Shown here: positions 7,499 through 16,490 of the stretch, piece after piece
Layout of the letters: each line of letters begins with the position of its first letter
Numbering within the stretch: position 1 is the stretch's first letter
Origin: DATESN01 sp035270785
Lineage (GTDB): Bacteria; Bacillota; Clostridia; Lachnospirales; Lachnospiraceae
Assembly: GCA_035270785.1 (NCBI GenBank)
Contig: DATESN010000025.1
Coordinates: 1-64,000 of the forward strand
Length of the DNA stretch: 64,000 bases
Direction: 5' to 3'
The notes under the pieces: generated by a model
Databases searched by the model: none
What the model saw: the letters and a program-made list of their open reading frames with translations, nothing else
Told to the model about the DNA's origin: nothing
Translations under genes and position numbers: made by a program

Positions 7499-8428
7499 AT
7501 GAAAAATAGATTGCACTATCTTGTATTATTTCTAGTTGTTCTTGCCTTGTCAGGTTGTGGAAAAGCTACTGTAAAGCAAGAGGATACGACGGAATATCAA
7601 ATATATTTTATAAATAAGAATGAAACGAAAGTAACCATTGAAAATTATGATATTGCAATGGGGGAAAATGTTAAAGTTATTGAAGATATAGTAAAGATAT
7701 TACAAACGGTTCCAGAAAAGACAGATTTAAAAGCTCCACTTTCAGGGAACGCATCTTTAATTAGTTGTAATGTTGATGGAGAACAATTGTATCTTAACTT
7801 TGATGAACATTACAAAGAACTTTCTTCTACAACAGAGGTGCTTATAAGAGCAGCATTAGTTAGAACCTTTACGCAACTACCAGGTGTTAAATATGTTAAT
7901 TTTCTAGTAAAGGGTGTTCCTTTAACAGATACAAACGGTAATCCAGTTGGTATTATGACAGCGGAACAGTTTATCGATAATGCAGGTAATGAAATTAGTA
8001 CCTATGAAAAAGCCTCGTTAAGATTGTTCTTTGCAGATGAATCAGGAGAAGGATTAATTGAAGTCGTTAGGCAAGTAGTATTTAATAGTAATATATCAAT
8101 GGAAAAGCTAGTACTTGAGCAATTAATTCTCGGTCCTAATAATGAGGAATCTTCTCCAACTATTAATCCTGAAACAAAAGTAATTAGTGTAACAGTAAAA
8201 GATGGTGTTTGCTATGTAAATCTGGATGAAAGCTTTTTGACGCAAATATACGATGTAACTTCGGATATAACGTTGTACTCCATAACAAATTCACTGGTAG
8301 AATTAAGCAATATAAATAAGGTACAAATTTCAATCAATGGTGAGACGGATATTTTATATCGTGAAAAGATAAGTCTTGATACAGTCTTTGAAAGGAATCT
8401 AGATATCGTAATTTCGGGAGTACATTAA
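7499..8428 (+). CDS. Lipoprotein with two GerMN domains
   Basis: This is a 309-residue protein. The signal peptide ends in a lipobox (LALSGC), so it should be lipid-anchored outside the membrane. Two GerMN-like domains follow (about residues 55-155 and 170-290), each with the LYLNFDE/CYVNLDE strand typical of the family. GerMN domains occur in spore and envelope proteins and are thought to bind partners. It follows the histidine kinase by 12 bases and directly abuts comEC (stop at 8426-8428, ATG at 8429). That gives a kinase-lipoprotein-comEC operon, with the lipoprotein a possible modulator of the kinase. GGAGG before the ATG supports the start. Confidence 0.85.
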   Translation: MKNRLHYLVLFLVVLALSGCGKATVKQEDTTEYQIYFINKNETKVTIENYDIAMGENVKVIEDIVKILQTVPEKTDLKAPLSGNASLISCNVDGEQLYLNFDEHYKELSSTTEVLIRAALVRTFTQLPGVKYVNFLVKGVPLTDTNGNPVGIMTAEQFIDNAGNEISTYEKASLRLFFADESGEGLIEVVRQVVFNSNISMEKLVLEQLILGPNNEESSPTINPETKVISVTVKDGVCYVNLDESFLTQIYDVTSDITLYSITNSLVELSNINKVQISINGETDILYREKISLDTVFERNLDIVISGVH

Positions 8429-10585
8429 ATGAGGCGACCCTTATGTGTGGTATGCTTGGCATTTGTGATAACAATTATGTTGTTTTATAAACTTCGACCC
8501 ATTCCCCTCCAAGATATTGGAGATTTGGAGGGGCAAGTTGTTCTTCTACAGGGTCAAGTGTATCAAAAAGAATACAAGAATGACAGTCTTGTCATTTATG
8601 TAAAAAAAATTTCAATTGGCGATCATTCTGCCGACATCTCAACTGTAATGTGCTATATGAAAAGTGAATACGTAACGTACCTGGGGCAAACCGTACTTCT
8701 AAAGGGAAAGCTGCAGTCTTTTTCTAGTGGAACAAATCCAGGCGAATTTAACTTAAGGAAATATTATAAAGTACTAGGAATAGATGCAAAACTGATGAAT
8801 GTATCATTAGTAGGAGGTAGTAAAGAATACAATAAATGGTATGAAAGCTTGAATAAAGTGAAAAAGCATTTTGAAAGGATCATTGATCAGATATTACCAG
8901 AAGTGAATGCTTCCATAATGAAAGCTATGCTCCTTGGAAATAAAAAGGAATTGGATATTACTGTCAAAGACTTATATCAGAGAAGTGGAATTGCACATAT
9001 ACTAGCAATTTCGGGATTACATATTTCCTTAATTGGAGTAGGACTTTATCAATTGCTTAGACGTATCCATGTACCCATACTAGTTGCCACTGGCATCGCT
9101 ATATTTATTATGATTAATTATGGAATTATGATAGGACTTAGTGCATCTTCCTATCGGGCAATTGTTATGTTTGTTTTACAAGTTAGTGCAAAAGTAGTGA
9201 AACGTACCTACGATACTTTAACCGCGCTGGCACTGGCCTCTTTACTAATTTTAGTGGAACAACCTCTCTATATATATCATACTGGTTTTTTGCTATCTTT
9301 TGGCGCGGTCATGGGAGTCGCCCTATTGTATCCCCTTTTATCTAAGTGGATTCCTTGTAAAAACAAAATCTTACAATCCTTCCAGGCAAGCTTATCTATT
9401 TCTCTTTTTACACTTCCTGTTATTTTATATTCTTATTATGAATTTCCGCTGTATTCTATTTTACTTAATTTAATTGTAATTCCTACCATGGTAATTGTGG
9501 TTTTTTCGGGAGTGGTTCTTGTATTGTCTGGTAGTATCTGGATAACACTTGGAAAAATTGCATCCATTCCTTGTTCTGTTTTCCTAAAAATCTATGAAGG
9601 AGTATGTTACGCATCTTTAAAATTGCCTGGAAGTACTTGGATAATAGGTCAACCAAAAGAGTGGCAAATATTTATTTATTATGTGTTGTTAATTAGTGTG
9701 GTATTTTTTATTAAGAATAATAAAAAATGGTTTCAAATACTAATTATCATGGGCGCATTTATAGTATTAGTGAATCGATTCAATCAAGGAACTATGATCA
9801 CAATGTTAGATGTAGGACAAGGGGATAGTATTTGTATCCAATCAGAGAGTGGACACACCTATCTCATAGATGGAGGTAGCACAAGTAAAACCAAAGTAGG
9901 AACTTATCAAATAATTCCATTCTTAAAATTTAATGGAATCAAAAAAATAGAATATATTTTCATTACCCATTTAGATAGTGATCATTATAATGGTATTTTA
10001 GAGTTGATAGAAAGCGGAAGAATAGAAGGATTGATGATTGGAAAGATTGTTTTACCAAATGCGGCAGTTAAGGATGATGCATACCTCAGTTTAATGGAAG
10101 TCTGTAAGACAAATGGTATTACGGTAGAATTTATGAAAACAGGAGATACATTAAATGAAAAGTTTATTACACTTACTTGCTTGCATCCAACCGCTGATTA
10201 TGTTGGAAAAGACAGAAATGCAGCATCATTAGTATTACAACTAGATTGCGATGACTTTCATGGGATATTTACAGGAGATTTAGAAGCAGAAGGAGAGCAG
10301 TTGGTAATAAAACAAATCAGCGAGATGACAAAATATGATTTTCTAAAGGTAGCACATCATGGTTCAAAAACTTCTAGCACCATGAATTTTTTAGAAAAAA
10401 CAGTTCCAAAGATTGCCATTATTTCTTGTGGGAAGGGAAACCGTTATGGTCATCCAAATAAAGAAACCCTAGAGAATCTCAATCAAGTGACTAGTCATAT
10501 TTATATGACAAAAGATCAGGGTGCAATTTCGATCTTATTAAAAAAAGGAAAAATGGTAGTGAAAGGATTTATCAGTAGGGAATAG
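8429..10585 (+). CDS. comEC: DNA uptake channel protein ComEC/Rec2
   Basis: This 718-residue polytopic membrane protein has the usual ComEC order. An N-terminal soluble region with an OB-like fold comes first, then the Competence domain with many membrane segments (from about residue 175, including GIAHILAISGLHISLIGVG). A C-terminal metallo-beta-lactamase-like domain follows, with THLDSDHYNG at about 513-522 and HHGSKTS near the end. In competent bacteria it carries single-stranded DNA across the membrane, and the C-terminal domain may degrade the other strand. No other competence genes lie in the window. The length is close to full, with no visible disruption. Confidence 0.93.
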   Translation: MRRPLCVVCLAFVITIMLFYKLRPIPLQDIGDLEGQVVLLQGQVYQKEYKNDSLVIYVKKISIGDHSADISTVMCYMKSEYVTYLGQTVLLKGKLQSFSSGTNPGEFNLRKYYKVLGIDAKLMNVSLVGGSKEYNKWYESLNKVKKHFERIIDQILPEVNASIMKAMLLGNKKELDITVKDLYQRSGIAHILAISGLHISLIGVGLYQLLRRIHVPILVATGIAIFIMINYGIMIGLSASSYRAIVMFVLQVSAKVVKRTYDTLTALALASLLILVEQPLYIYHTGFLLSFGAVMGVALLYPLLSKWIPCKNKILQSFQASLSISLFTLPVILYSYYEFPLYSILLNLIVIPTMVIVVFSGVVLVLSGSIWITLGKIASIPCSVFLKIYEGVCYASLKLPGSTWIIGQPKEWQIFIYYVLLISVVFFIKNNKKWFQILIIMGAFIVLVNRFNQGTMITMLDVGQGDSICIQSESGHTYLIDGGSTSKTKVGTYQIIPFLKFNGIKKIEYIFITHLDSDHYNGILELIESGRIEGLMIGKIVLPNAAVKDDAYLSLMEVCKTNGITVEFMKTGDTLNEKFITLTCLHPTADYVGKDRNAASLVLQLDCDDFHGIFTGDLEAEGEQLVIKQISEMTKYDFLKVAHHGSKTSSTMNFLEKTVPKIAIISCGKGNRYGHPNKETLENLNQVTSHIYMTKDQGAISILLKKGKMVVKGFISRE

Positions 10586-10600
10586 CTTTTTTTTATTTCT

Positions 10601-10612
10601 ATATGGTATAAT
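10601..10612 (+). promoter_or_regulatory. Extended -10 promoter before holA
   Basis: TGGTATAAT (10604-10612) is a perfect extended -10. The -35 region is weak. It lies 31 bases before the first possible holA start. Confidence 0.45.
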
Positions 10613-10642
10613 TAAAAGGATGATTTTAAAATATGGAAATGC

Positions 10643-11638
10643 ATGGGAATGGATGAAAGTATGAGAACAATAGATGAAGATATCAAAAATAAAAAATATA
10701 AAAAAGTTTATCTTTTATATGGTGCGGAATCATATCTACGTAATCAGTATAAAGATAAATTGAAGAAAGCATTAGTTGAAATAGATGACACTATGAATGT
10801 TGCTCACTTTGAAGGAAAAAACATTCCAACGGGAGAGGTCATAGATCTAGCAGAGACATTACCGTTTTTTGCAGATAGGAGAACAATTCTAATTGAAAAT
10901 AGTGGGCTCTTTTCTTCGGAGGGGGAAACGCTAGCGGAGTATCTTGCGGCTCCTTCTGATTACACTGTTTTCATTTTTGTTGAGGAAATAGTGGATAAAA
11001 GAAGCAGACTTTTTAAAACGGTAAATAATATTGGTAAAGTAATTGACTTTGAAACACCGAGTCCAGATATTATGAAAAAATGGATTTTGAGTATTTTGAA
11101 AAAAGATCATAAAAGTATTTCAAAGGAATCTTATGATCTTTTTTTAGAAAAGACAGGTACAGATATGAGTAATATTAGCAAGGAATTGGAAAAACTTCTT
11201 TGCTATACATTATTAAAAGATACCATTACAAGTGAAGATATAGAGACCATTTGCACTACTAAAATAAGCAATAAAATATTTGATATGGTAGATGCAATTG
11301 CAAAGAAACGTCAAAAGGATGCATTGAAAATGTACTACGATTTATTATCCTTAAAAGAACCACCCATGCGTATCTTATTTTTAATAGCTCGTCAGTTTAA
11401 CTTACTAATGCAGGTTAAGGAACTAAAAGAGAATGGACTAAACAACAATACGATTGCGTCAAAAATGGGACTTCGAGATTTTGTTGTAACAAAATACGCA
11501 ACACAATCCAATCAATTCAGAAAAGAAGCTTTAAGAGAAGCTCTAGAAGCTTGTGTTAATGGAGAGGAATTAATTAAAACAGGTAAAATGAATGATGTGA
11601 TGTGTGTAGAATTGATTATTATTTCTTATAGTCAGTAA
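10643..11638 (+). CDS. holA: DNA polymerase III delta subunit
   Basis: About 331 residues matching HolA. The N terminus contains KKVYLLYGAESYLRNQY, the degenerate nucleotide-binding start of the clamp-loader wrench subunit. It is followed by AEFPFF-like and DFETP segments, and the C-terminal collar region includes IASKMGLRDFVVTKYA. It opens the sliding clamp for loading at replication primers. The start may be at 10643 or at ATG 10661 (MRTIDED); neither has a strong ribosome binding site. It follows comEC as in many Firmicutes; rpsT, often next, is absent here. Confidence 0.9.
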   Translation: MGMDESMRTIDEDIKNKKYKKVYLLYGAESYLRNQYKDKLKKALVEIDDTMNVAHFEGKNIPTGEVIDLAETLPFFADRRTILIENSGLFSSEGETLAEYLAAPSDYTVFIFVEEIVDKRSRLFKTVNNIGKVIDFETPSPDIMKKWILSILKKDHKSISKESYDLFLEKTGTDMSNISKELEKLLCYTLLKDTITSEDIETICTTKISNKIFDMVDAIAKKRQKDALKMYYDLLSLKEPPMRILFLIARQFNLLMQVKELKENGLNNNTIASKMGLRDFVVTKYATQSNQFRKEALREALEACVNGEELIKTGKMNDVMCVELIIISYSQ

Positions 11639-11678
11639 AATTTGAGAAAATGCTGGGCTATAGATGTATAAGTAATGA

Positions 11679-11713
11679 AATCACTTGTAAGTGATTGGAA
11701 ATAAGCATATAAT
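11679..11713 (+). promoter_or_regulatory. Promoter with palindromic operator before flaG
   Basis: TTGTAA (11685-11690) and TATAAT (11708-11713) are 17 bases apart. The -35 is embedded in an 18-base perfect palindrome, AATCACTTGTAAGTGATT (11679-11696), which looks like a dimeric repressor site. No sigma-D type promoter is seen, unusual for flagellin genes. Confidence 0.6.
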
Positions 11714-11757
11714 TAAGTTGAATAATTAACCCCTATTTATGACATGGAGGTGGGGAA

Positions 11758-12144
11758 ATGGATGCAGTGCAAAATATATCTTTTTTTTCTTCAGCAGCAG
11801 AAACTGTTGAAACGATAAGCAATAAGTCTACAGAAAGAAAAGCTACTTACCATAGTGAGAAGGCACAGCAAAAACAATTAGCAAAGGAACATGAAACCAA
11901 TGCTAAAGATGAGAAATATTCGCAAGTTATGACAGAAAAAGCAGTTGGAAATGCCAATAACCGTGCTAGGAGTATGGGTACGGATGCTAAATTTAAGTTT
12001 AATGAGAAAATAAATAGAATTGTTATTACGATTACGGATAAAAGTAACAATGAAATTATTAAAGAAATTCCATCAGAAGATACGCAAAGAATGTTAGAAC
12101 ACATTCATACATTGACAGGAATGTTGGTAGATACAAAAGCATAG
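11758..12144 (+). CDS. flaG: FlaG family flagellar protein
   Basis: 128 residues. The N-terminal half is polar and probably disordered. The C-terminal half carries the FlaG core (KFKFNEKINRIVITITDKSN followed by EIIKEIPSEDTQRMLEHIH). FlaG proteins affect flagellar filament length and are usually linked to flagellin or fliD. GGAGGTGGGG lies just before the ATG. It is followed 15 bases later by a flagellin gene, so the two form a small operon. No other flagellar gene is in the window. Confidence 0.85.
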   Translation: MDAVQNISFFSSAAETVETISNKSTERKATYHSEKAQQKQLAKEHETNAKDEKYSQVMTEKAVGNANNRARSMGTDAKFKFNEKINRIVITITDKSNNEIIKEIPSEDTQRMLEHIHTLTGMLVDTKA

Positions 12145-12159
12145 ATAAGGAGGATACAT

Positions 12160-12912
12160 ATGAATATATCAGGAATGGGATCCAATATGGATTACGGAAA
12201 AATTGCAAGTGGAAAAAGAATAAATTCTGCATCAGATGATGCGTCGGGGCTTACCATAGCAAAAAAATTAGAAAGTCAGTCAAAATCTCTTACTGCAGGT
12301 GCTGAAAATGCAAATAGCAGTATTGGGGTAACGAATATCGCTGATGGCGCATTATCAGGAGTTCAAGACTATCTGCAAAGAATGAAAGAACTTAGTGTTA
12401 AAGCGATGAATGGATTGAACACACCAAATGATCTAAAAAGTATACAAAAAGAAATTGATGGTGCATTATCGGGGATTCAGGATATTGCAAAAGGAACGGA
12501 ATTTAATACCATGAAAATTTTAGATGGAAGCATGGCAAATATGAATGTTGCTTCTAACCCTGATGGAACAGGTATGAAAATTCAAATGGCAAACTCTACC
12601 TTGGAAGCATTAGGTATTGATGGCTATAATGTAACAGGAGATTTTGATATCAGTAAAATCGATGATGCACTGAATAAGATCAGTTCATCTAGGAGTGGGT
12701 TAGGTGCCTCAAGTAATGGGTTGTCCTATACATATTCATCTAATAGTAATGCTGCGTTACAACAAATAGGGTCTCAAAGTAAGATTGAGGATTTGGATAT
12801 TCCACAGGCGATTTCCGATAAGAAGAAAAATGAAGTGCTTGAGGACTATAAGATTATGATGCAGAACAAACAAATGGATCAAGAGTCCCTAGTTACGAAG
12901 CTACTTCAATAA
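12160..12912 (+). CDS. Short flagellin-like protein
   Basis: 250 residues. The N-terminal flagellin core is clear (SGKRINSASDDASGLTIAKK, then SIGVTNIADGALSGVQDYLQ and ELSVKAMNG). A reduced C-terminal core follows, and the end reads MDQESLVTKLLQ, like the terminal LL-Q of flagellins. The first residues (MNISGMGSNMDYGK) lack the usual MRINHN start, and the hypervariable middle is very small. It may be a minor filament component, a non-flagellar secreted homologue, or the filament protein of a reduced system. It is downstream of flaG with an AAGGAGGA ribosome binding site. Confidence 0.8.
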   Translation: MNISGMGSNMDYGKIASGKRINSASDDASGLTIAKKLESQSKSLTAGAENANSSIGVTNIADGALSGVQDYLQRMKELSVKAMNGLNTPNDLKSIQKEIDGALSGIQDIAKGTEFNTMKILDGSMANMNVASNPDGTGMKIQMANSTLEALGIDGYNVTGDFDISKIDDALNKISSSRSGLGASSNGLSYTYSSNSNAALQQIGSQSKIEDLDIPQAISDKKKNEVLEDYKIMMQNKQMDQESLVTKLLQ

Positions 12913-12943
12913 CATGTTATTAAAATAAAGGGGATATTATCAT

Positions 12944-13504
12944 ATGGAAATATTAGTTATTATATTTATTATTATTTCATTCGTTGCAAAAATTTCAAGA
13001 GTAAAGTCAAATAATGAAACTCAAAGGAACCAGAATCAGGCAATGCCACCCTTTGGTCAAAGTAATTCCACTAAAAAAGTTTCTTACCCAGGCTCTTATA
13101 TGGGGGAAGTGACTAGGCAGACGGTAACGACAAATGCTAGTTCAAAGTCAAGCGTAAGTGCACCAGCAAGTACAATTCGACCGGCATACACATCTGCTAA
13201 AAGTACATCTAACTTAGAAGTGGCAAAACCTTCCACAACAATTAAGAAAAATGAATCTGTTGTAGATTATTTAGCGAATAAGGCTAAAAATGGTCAATTA
13301 CAAACAGATAGTGATACAAGAAAACAAAGCATTAAAAATGAAAAGTTTCAAAGTAGTAGAATCTCGGCAGGGCGTCTAATTTATGGCGATCCAGTTCCGA
13401 AAAACAAAGAGCTTGTTATCTGTCATTATTGTGGAGCGGAAAATCTTCTTCCTTATAATGCGTCAAATAACTACAAGTGCTATTTTTGCAGAGAAGACAT
13501 TTAA
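12944..13504 (+). CDS. Membrane-anchored protein with C-terminal zinc ribbon
   Basis: 186 residues. A short N-terminal membrane segment (MEILVIIFIIISFVAKISR) is followed by a long Ser/Thr/Asn/Lys-rich, probably disordered region. The C-terminal zinc ribbon is ICHYCGAENLLPYNASNNYK plus CYFCREDI, giving CxxC and CxxC pairs about 18 residues apart. The family is not recognised. It lies 31 bases after the flagellin gene with its own ribosome binding site, and could be part of the same transcript. A strong terminator follows. Confidence 0.7.
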   Translation: MEILVIIFIIISFVAKISRVKSNNETQRNQNQAMPPFGQSNSTKKVSYPGSYMGEVTRQTVTTNASSKSSVSAPASTIRPAYTSAKSTSNLEVAKPSTTIKKNESVVDYLANKAKNGQLQTDSDTRKQSIKNEKFQSSRISAGRLIYGDPVPKNKELVICHYCGAENLLPYNASNNYKCYFCREDI

Positions 13505-13517
13505 AAAAATATTTACT

Positions 13518-13573
13518 AAAAAATCCAGTAACCGTGCATGTGTAATACTTGCAATGGGCACTGGATTTTTTCT
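13518..13573 (+). terminator. Rho-independent terminator
   Basis: A perfect 12-bp stem (13518-13529 with 13560-13571, AAAAAATCCAGT/ACTGGATTTTTT) encloses a 30-base loop and ends in a T run. Confidence 0.8.
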
Positions 13574-13638
13574 TACAGGAAAGAAGTTCTGTCCCGTTTA
13601 TTGTACAATGATTTTGTTATGATGTGTTTACGATCCAG

Positions 13639-13688
13639 TTCCATAAAGTTCATAGGGGTTGATAGAACTTTATAAAAGCTTTATGGAA
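13639..13688 (+). promoter_or_regulatory. Mutually exclusive hairpins before the 13721 gene
   Basis: TTCCATAAAG (13639-13648) can pair with CTTTATGGAA (13679-13688). ATAAAGTTC (13643-13651) can instead pair with GAACTTTAT (13665-13673). The two pairings share 13643-13648 and cannot coexist. If transcribed, the pair could act as a switch; as DNA it could be an operator. Confidence 0.4.
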
Positions 13689-13720
13689 AATACTTATATA
13701 TTAATAGAGGAGAAAAAACA

Positions 13721-14095
13721 ATGAAAAATCATAAGATATTTTTACTTACTACCATTTTTTTAGTCTTTATAATTGCATTCTCAATAACAAAAACGGTTAA
13801 GAGTCAGGACAGTAACAACAAAGATGAAGAAAGATATTTTGATATGCTTGAAATAGAATATATGAAAAGTTTAAAATTAATTCTTGTTGAAAATGGATAT
13901 TATAATAGTGGAATAACTATGACAAAGGTAATAGATGATATAAATTATAGGAAATATAAAGTGGTGATTCATAACAAAAATATATTAAAATTGTCTAAGA
14001 ATAATCAAGAGATATTAACGGGGAAATTGAGAAGTATTGTTTTTGGAGATTCCAATAGTATTTTTCAACATGAGTTTCTGGATTTTAATCAGTAA
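13721..14095 (+). CDS. Small exported hypothetical protein
   Basis: 124 residues. An N-terminal membrane segment or uncleaved signal (KIFLLTTIFLVFIIAFSITK) is followed by a soluble extracellular domain of about 95 residues (YMKSLKLILVENGYYNSG, YRKYKVVIHNKNILKLS). There is no lipobox Cys. AGAGGAG before the ATG supports the start. It is a monocistronic unit behind a pair of alternative hairpins. The family is not recognised. Confidence 0.6.
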   Translation: MKNHKIFLLTTIFLVFIIAFSITKTVKSQDSNNKDEERYFDMLEIEYMKSLKLILVENGYYNSGITMTKVIDDINYRKYKVVIHNKNILKLSKNNQEILTGKLRSIVFGDSNSIFQHEFLDFNQ

Positions 14096-14159
14096 GAAAA
14101 GCGTGACTTGATTTGATTTTGGGATTATAATATTAGTAAACGAAAAAAGGGAGGCTTTT

Positions 14160-14711
14160 ATGAATAATAGCCCAAGACCATATGAAGTTTATAGGCATTT
14201 TAAAGGAAATATATATCAAGTATTAACACTTGCAGAAGATTGTGAGGATGGTTCCATGCAAGTTGTTTATCAAGCATTATACAGTCCTTTCAAAGTATAC
14301 GTTCGATCCCTTGAAGTATTTACAAGTAAAGTGGATAAAGAAAAATACCCTAATGTAGAACAAGAATATCGATTTCAAATACAAAACGAAGATTGCTTGA
14401 ATTCTTTTATAACAACTAAAACGCCATCAAAAGAGTTTGAAGTTCCAAAGAAAGTATTGGATAACAATATTGATGATTTAGATAATGATACAATTGATCC
14501 TTTATTAATGGAGTTTTTAGATTCAGATACGTATGAAGAAAAAATAAATATTCTAGTAGCGCTCCATAGCAGAATTAATCAGGATATGATTAATACAATT
14601 GCAATGGCCCTTGACATTGAAATAAATGACGGCGATATTGAGACAAGATTTGAAGCGATTAAAAATTGTCTGGTAACTTTTCAAAAATATGAAATAAATC
14701 GACGTAATTAG
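14160..14711 (+). CDS. DUF1653 domain protein
   Basis: 183 residues. The N-terminal ~65 residues match DUF1653 (YRHFKGNIYQVLTLAEDCED, then VVYQALYSPFKVYVRSLEVF), a small beta-barrel-like domain of unknown function found widely in bacteria. The rest is acidic and helical (DNDTIDPLLMEFLDSDTYEE) and probably a clade-specific extension. It has no signal peptide, so it is cytoplasmic. AGGGAGG before the ATG supports the start. It lies 52 bases upstream of the 5'-nucleotidase gene. Confidence 0.8.
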   Translation: MNNSPRPYEVYRHFKGNIYQVLTLAEDCEDGSMQVVYQALYSPFKVYVRSLEVFTSKVDKEKYPNVEQEYRFQIQNEDCLNSFITTKTPSKEFEVPKKVLDNNIDDLDNDTIDPLLMEFLDSDTYEEKINILVALHSRINQDMINTIAMALDIEINDGDIETRFEAIKNCLVTFQKYEINRRN

Positions 14712-14763
14712 AATGTAAAATTAGAGTTTTTTTCTTAATGAGTATCTACTAGGAGGAATATTT

Positions 14764-15711
14764 ATGCCTTATAGTTTAGATAATAAATTGGTAATAGGAG
14801 TTTCTTCCAGGGCTCTTTTTGATCTTACCAAGGAAAATGAAATATTTGAAAGTGAAGGTTTAGATTCTTATTGCAGGTATCAAGTAGAACATGAAACTGA
14901 TATTTTGAATCCGGGACCAGGATTTTCATTAATTAAGGCTTTATTAAATATCAATAAATTACCACAACAAGAAGGTAGAGTAGAAGTAATTGTAATGTCT
15001 AGAAATAGTGCAGATTCTTCTTTAAGAGTATTCAATGCAATTGAACACTATGGATTGAACATTTCTAGAGCTGTTCTTGCAAGTGGTGCGTCCTTAGCAC
15101 CGTATTTAAATGCATTTAAGACGGATTTATTTTTATCGGCATATGAAGATGATGTTCAGAGTGCTATTAATTCAAATATAGCGGCAGGTATTATTTGTAG
15201 TGATGGAATTCATACTTATCATTTTAACAAAGAGATTACATGTATAAAAATAGCTTTTGATGGAGACGCAGTATTGTTTACAGATGATTCTGAGAAGATC
15301 TTCCAAGAACAAGGATTAGAAGCATTTGAAATGAATGAAAAGATCAATGCAAAGAATCCGTTGTCTAGGGGTCCTTTTGCTAAATTTTTAAAAACTATAT
15401 CAGATTTGCAGAAGGAATTTTCGGTGGAACAAGTACCTATTCGAACAGCACTAGTTACATCAAGAGGGGCACCGGCCCACCAGAGAGTTATTCGTACTTT
15501 AAGAGCTTGGGATGTGAGAATTGATGAGGCATTTTTTCTAGGTGGAATATCTAAAAAGGAAGTATTAGAGGCTTTTGGAGCAAACATTTTTTTTGATGAT
15601 CAAGCAGTACATACAATAGCTGCCTCGGAAGTGGTCCCATCTGCAAGAGTTCCATATAAAAAATCAATGGAATCACAGGGAATCATAAAGGATGTAAAAG
15701 ATGGAATATAA
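14764..15711 (+). CDS. Cytosolic 5'-nucleotidase
   Basis: 315 residues matching the 5'-nucleotidase family of the NT5C1 type (5_nucleotid, HAD-like fold). Characteristic stretches are LVIGVSSRALFDLTKENEIF, NPGPGFSLIKALLNIN, IEVIVMSRNSAD-like VEVIVMSRNSADSSLRVF and VTSRGAPAHQRVIRTLR. It should remove phosphate from nucleoside 5'-monophosphates in the cytoplasm. AGGAGG precedes the ATG. Its end overlaps the start of sfsA by 11 bases, indicating a shared transcript. Confidence 0.87.
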   Translation: MPYSLDNKLVIGVSSRALFDLTKENEIFESEGLDSYCRYQVEHETDILNPGPGFSLIKALLNINKLPQQEGRVEVIVMSRNSADSSLRVFNAIEHYGLNISRAVLASGASLAPYLNAFKTDLFLSAYEDDVQSAINSNIAAGIICSDGIHTYHFNKEITCIKIAFDGDAVLFTDDSEKIFQEQGLEAFEMNEKINAKNPLSRGPFAKFLKTISDLQKEFSVEQVPIRTALVTSRGAPAHQRVIRTLRAWDVRIDEAFFLGGISKKEVLEAFGANIFFDDQAVHTIAASEVVPSARVPYKKSMESQGIIKDVKDGI

Positions 15712-16399
15712 AGATGTCATAAAGGGCGAGTTTTTATCTCGCCCTAATCGTTTTATAGCTCATGTAATTATAAATAATCAAGAAGAAATTGTGCACGTTA
15801 AAAATACTGGAAGATGTAAAGAATTATTAATAAAAGGGGCAACCGTCTATTTAGAACTAAGCGATAATCCAAATAGAAAAACAAAGTATGATTTGATTAT
15901 GGTTGAAAAATGGTGTTCTGATTCCAACCAAATACGCTTTATTAATATGGATTCTCAGGCACCCAATAAAGCGGTAGGTGAGTGGCTTAAACAAGGCATT
16001 TATATAAAAGATCCTCTTATTATAAAACCAGAGACGAAGTTTGGTAATTCCAGATTTGATTTTTATATTGAAACGAAAAATAGAAAGATATTTCTTGAAG
16101 TTAAGGGAGTTACACTGGAGGACAAAGGGATTGTTAAATTTCCAGACGCACCATCATTACGTGCAGTAAAACATTTGGAGGAACTAATTCAATGTATGAA
16201 ACAAGGATTTGAGGCATATGTTTTTTTTCTTATTCAAATGAAAGATGTGAACTTCTTTGAACCAAATGATATAACTCACAAGCTATTTGGGGATACTCTT
16301 CGTAAAGCAAAGGATGCAGGAGTACATGTAATAGCGTACGATAGTGTTGTTTGGGAAAAGGGTATTATGGTTGGAGTTCCTGTTCCAATCGTTTTTTGA
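15701..16399 (+). CDS. sfsA: SfsA family DNA/RNA nuclease
   Basis: 232 residues, the usual SfsA length. The N-terminal OB-like part is recognisable (FLSRPNRFIAHVIINNQEE, HVKNTGRCKELLIKGATVYL). The C-terminal nuclease-like part has FDFYIE, IFLEVKGVTLEDKG and FPDAPSLRAVKHLEEL. E. coli SfsA was first linked to sugar fermentation regulation and later considered a nuclease. The start at 15701 lies inside the 3' end of the nucleotidase gene, with AAAGGATG upstream serving as its ribosome binding site. Confidence 0.93.
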   Translation: MEYKDVIKGEFLSRPNRFIAHVIINNQEEIVHVKNTGRCKELLIKGATVYLELSDNPNRKTKYDLIMVEKWCSDSNQIRFINMDSQAPNKAVGEWLKQGIYIKDPLIIKPETKFGNSRFDFYIETKNRKIFLEVKGVTLEDKGIVKFPDAPSLRAVKHLEELIQCMKQGFEAYVFFLIQMKDVNFFEPNDITHKLFGDTLRKAKDAGVHVIAYDSVVWEKGIMVGVPVPIVF

Positions 16400-16490
16400 T
16401 TAAGAAAGAATTAATAACTTTTAATGAAATAAGGTTGTAAATCATACCTAGGTTTGGTATATATAGATAAGGAATAGGAAATAGAAAATC

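Noticed and set aside
13383..13622. 79-codon frame overlapping the zinc-ribbon protein gene and its terminator
   Set aside because: It lies in another frame of the 12944 gene, runs through a clear terminator and has no ribosome binding site.
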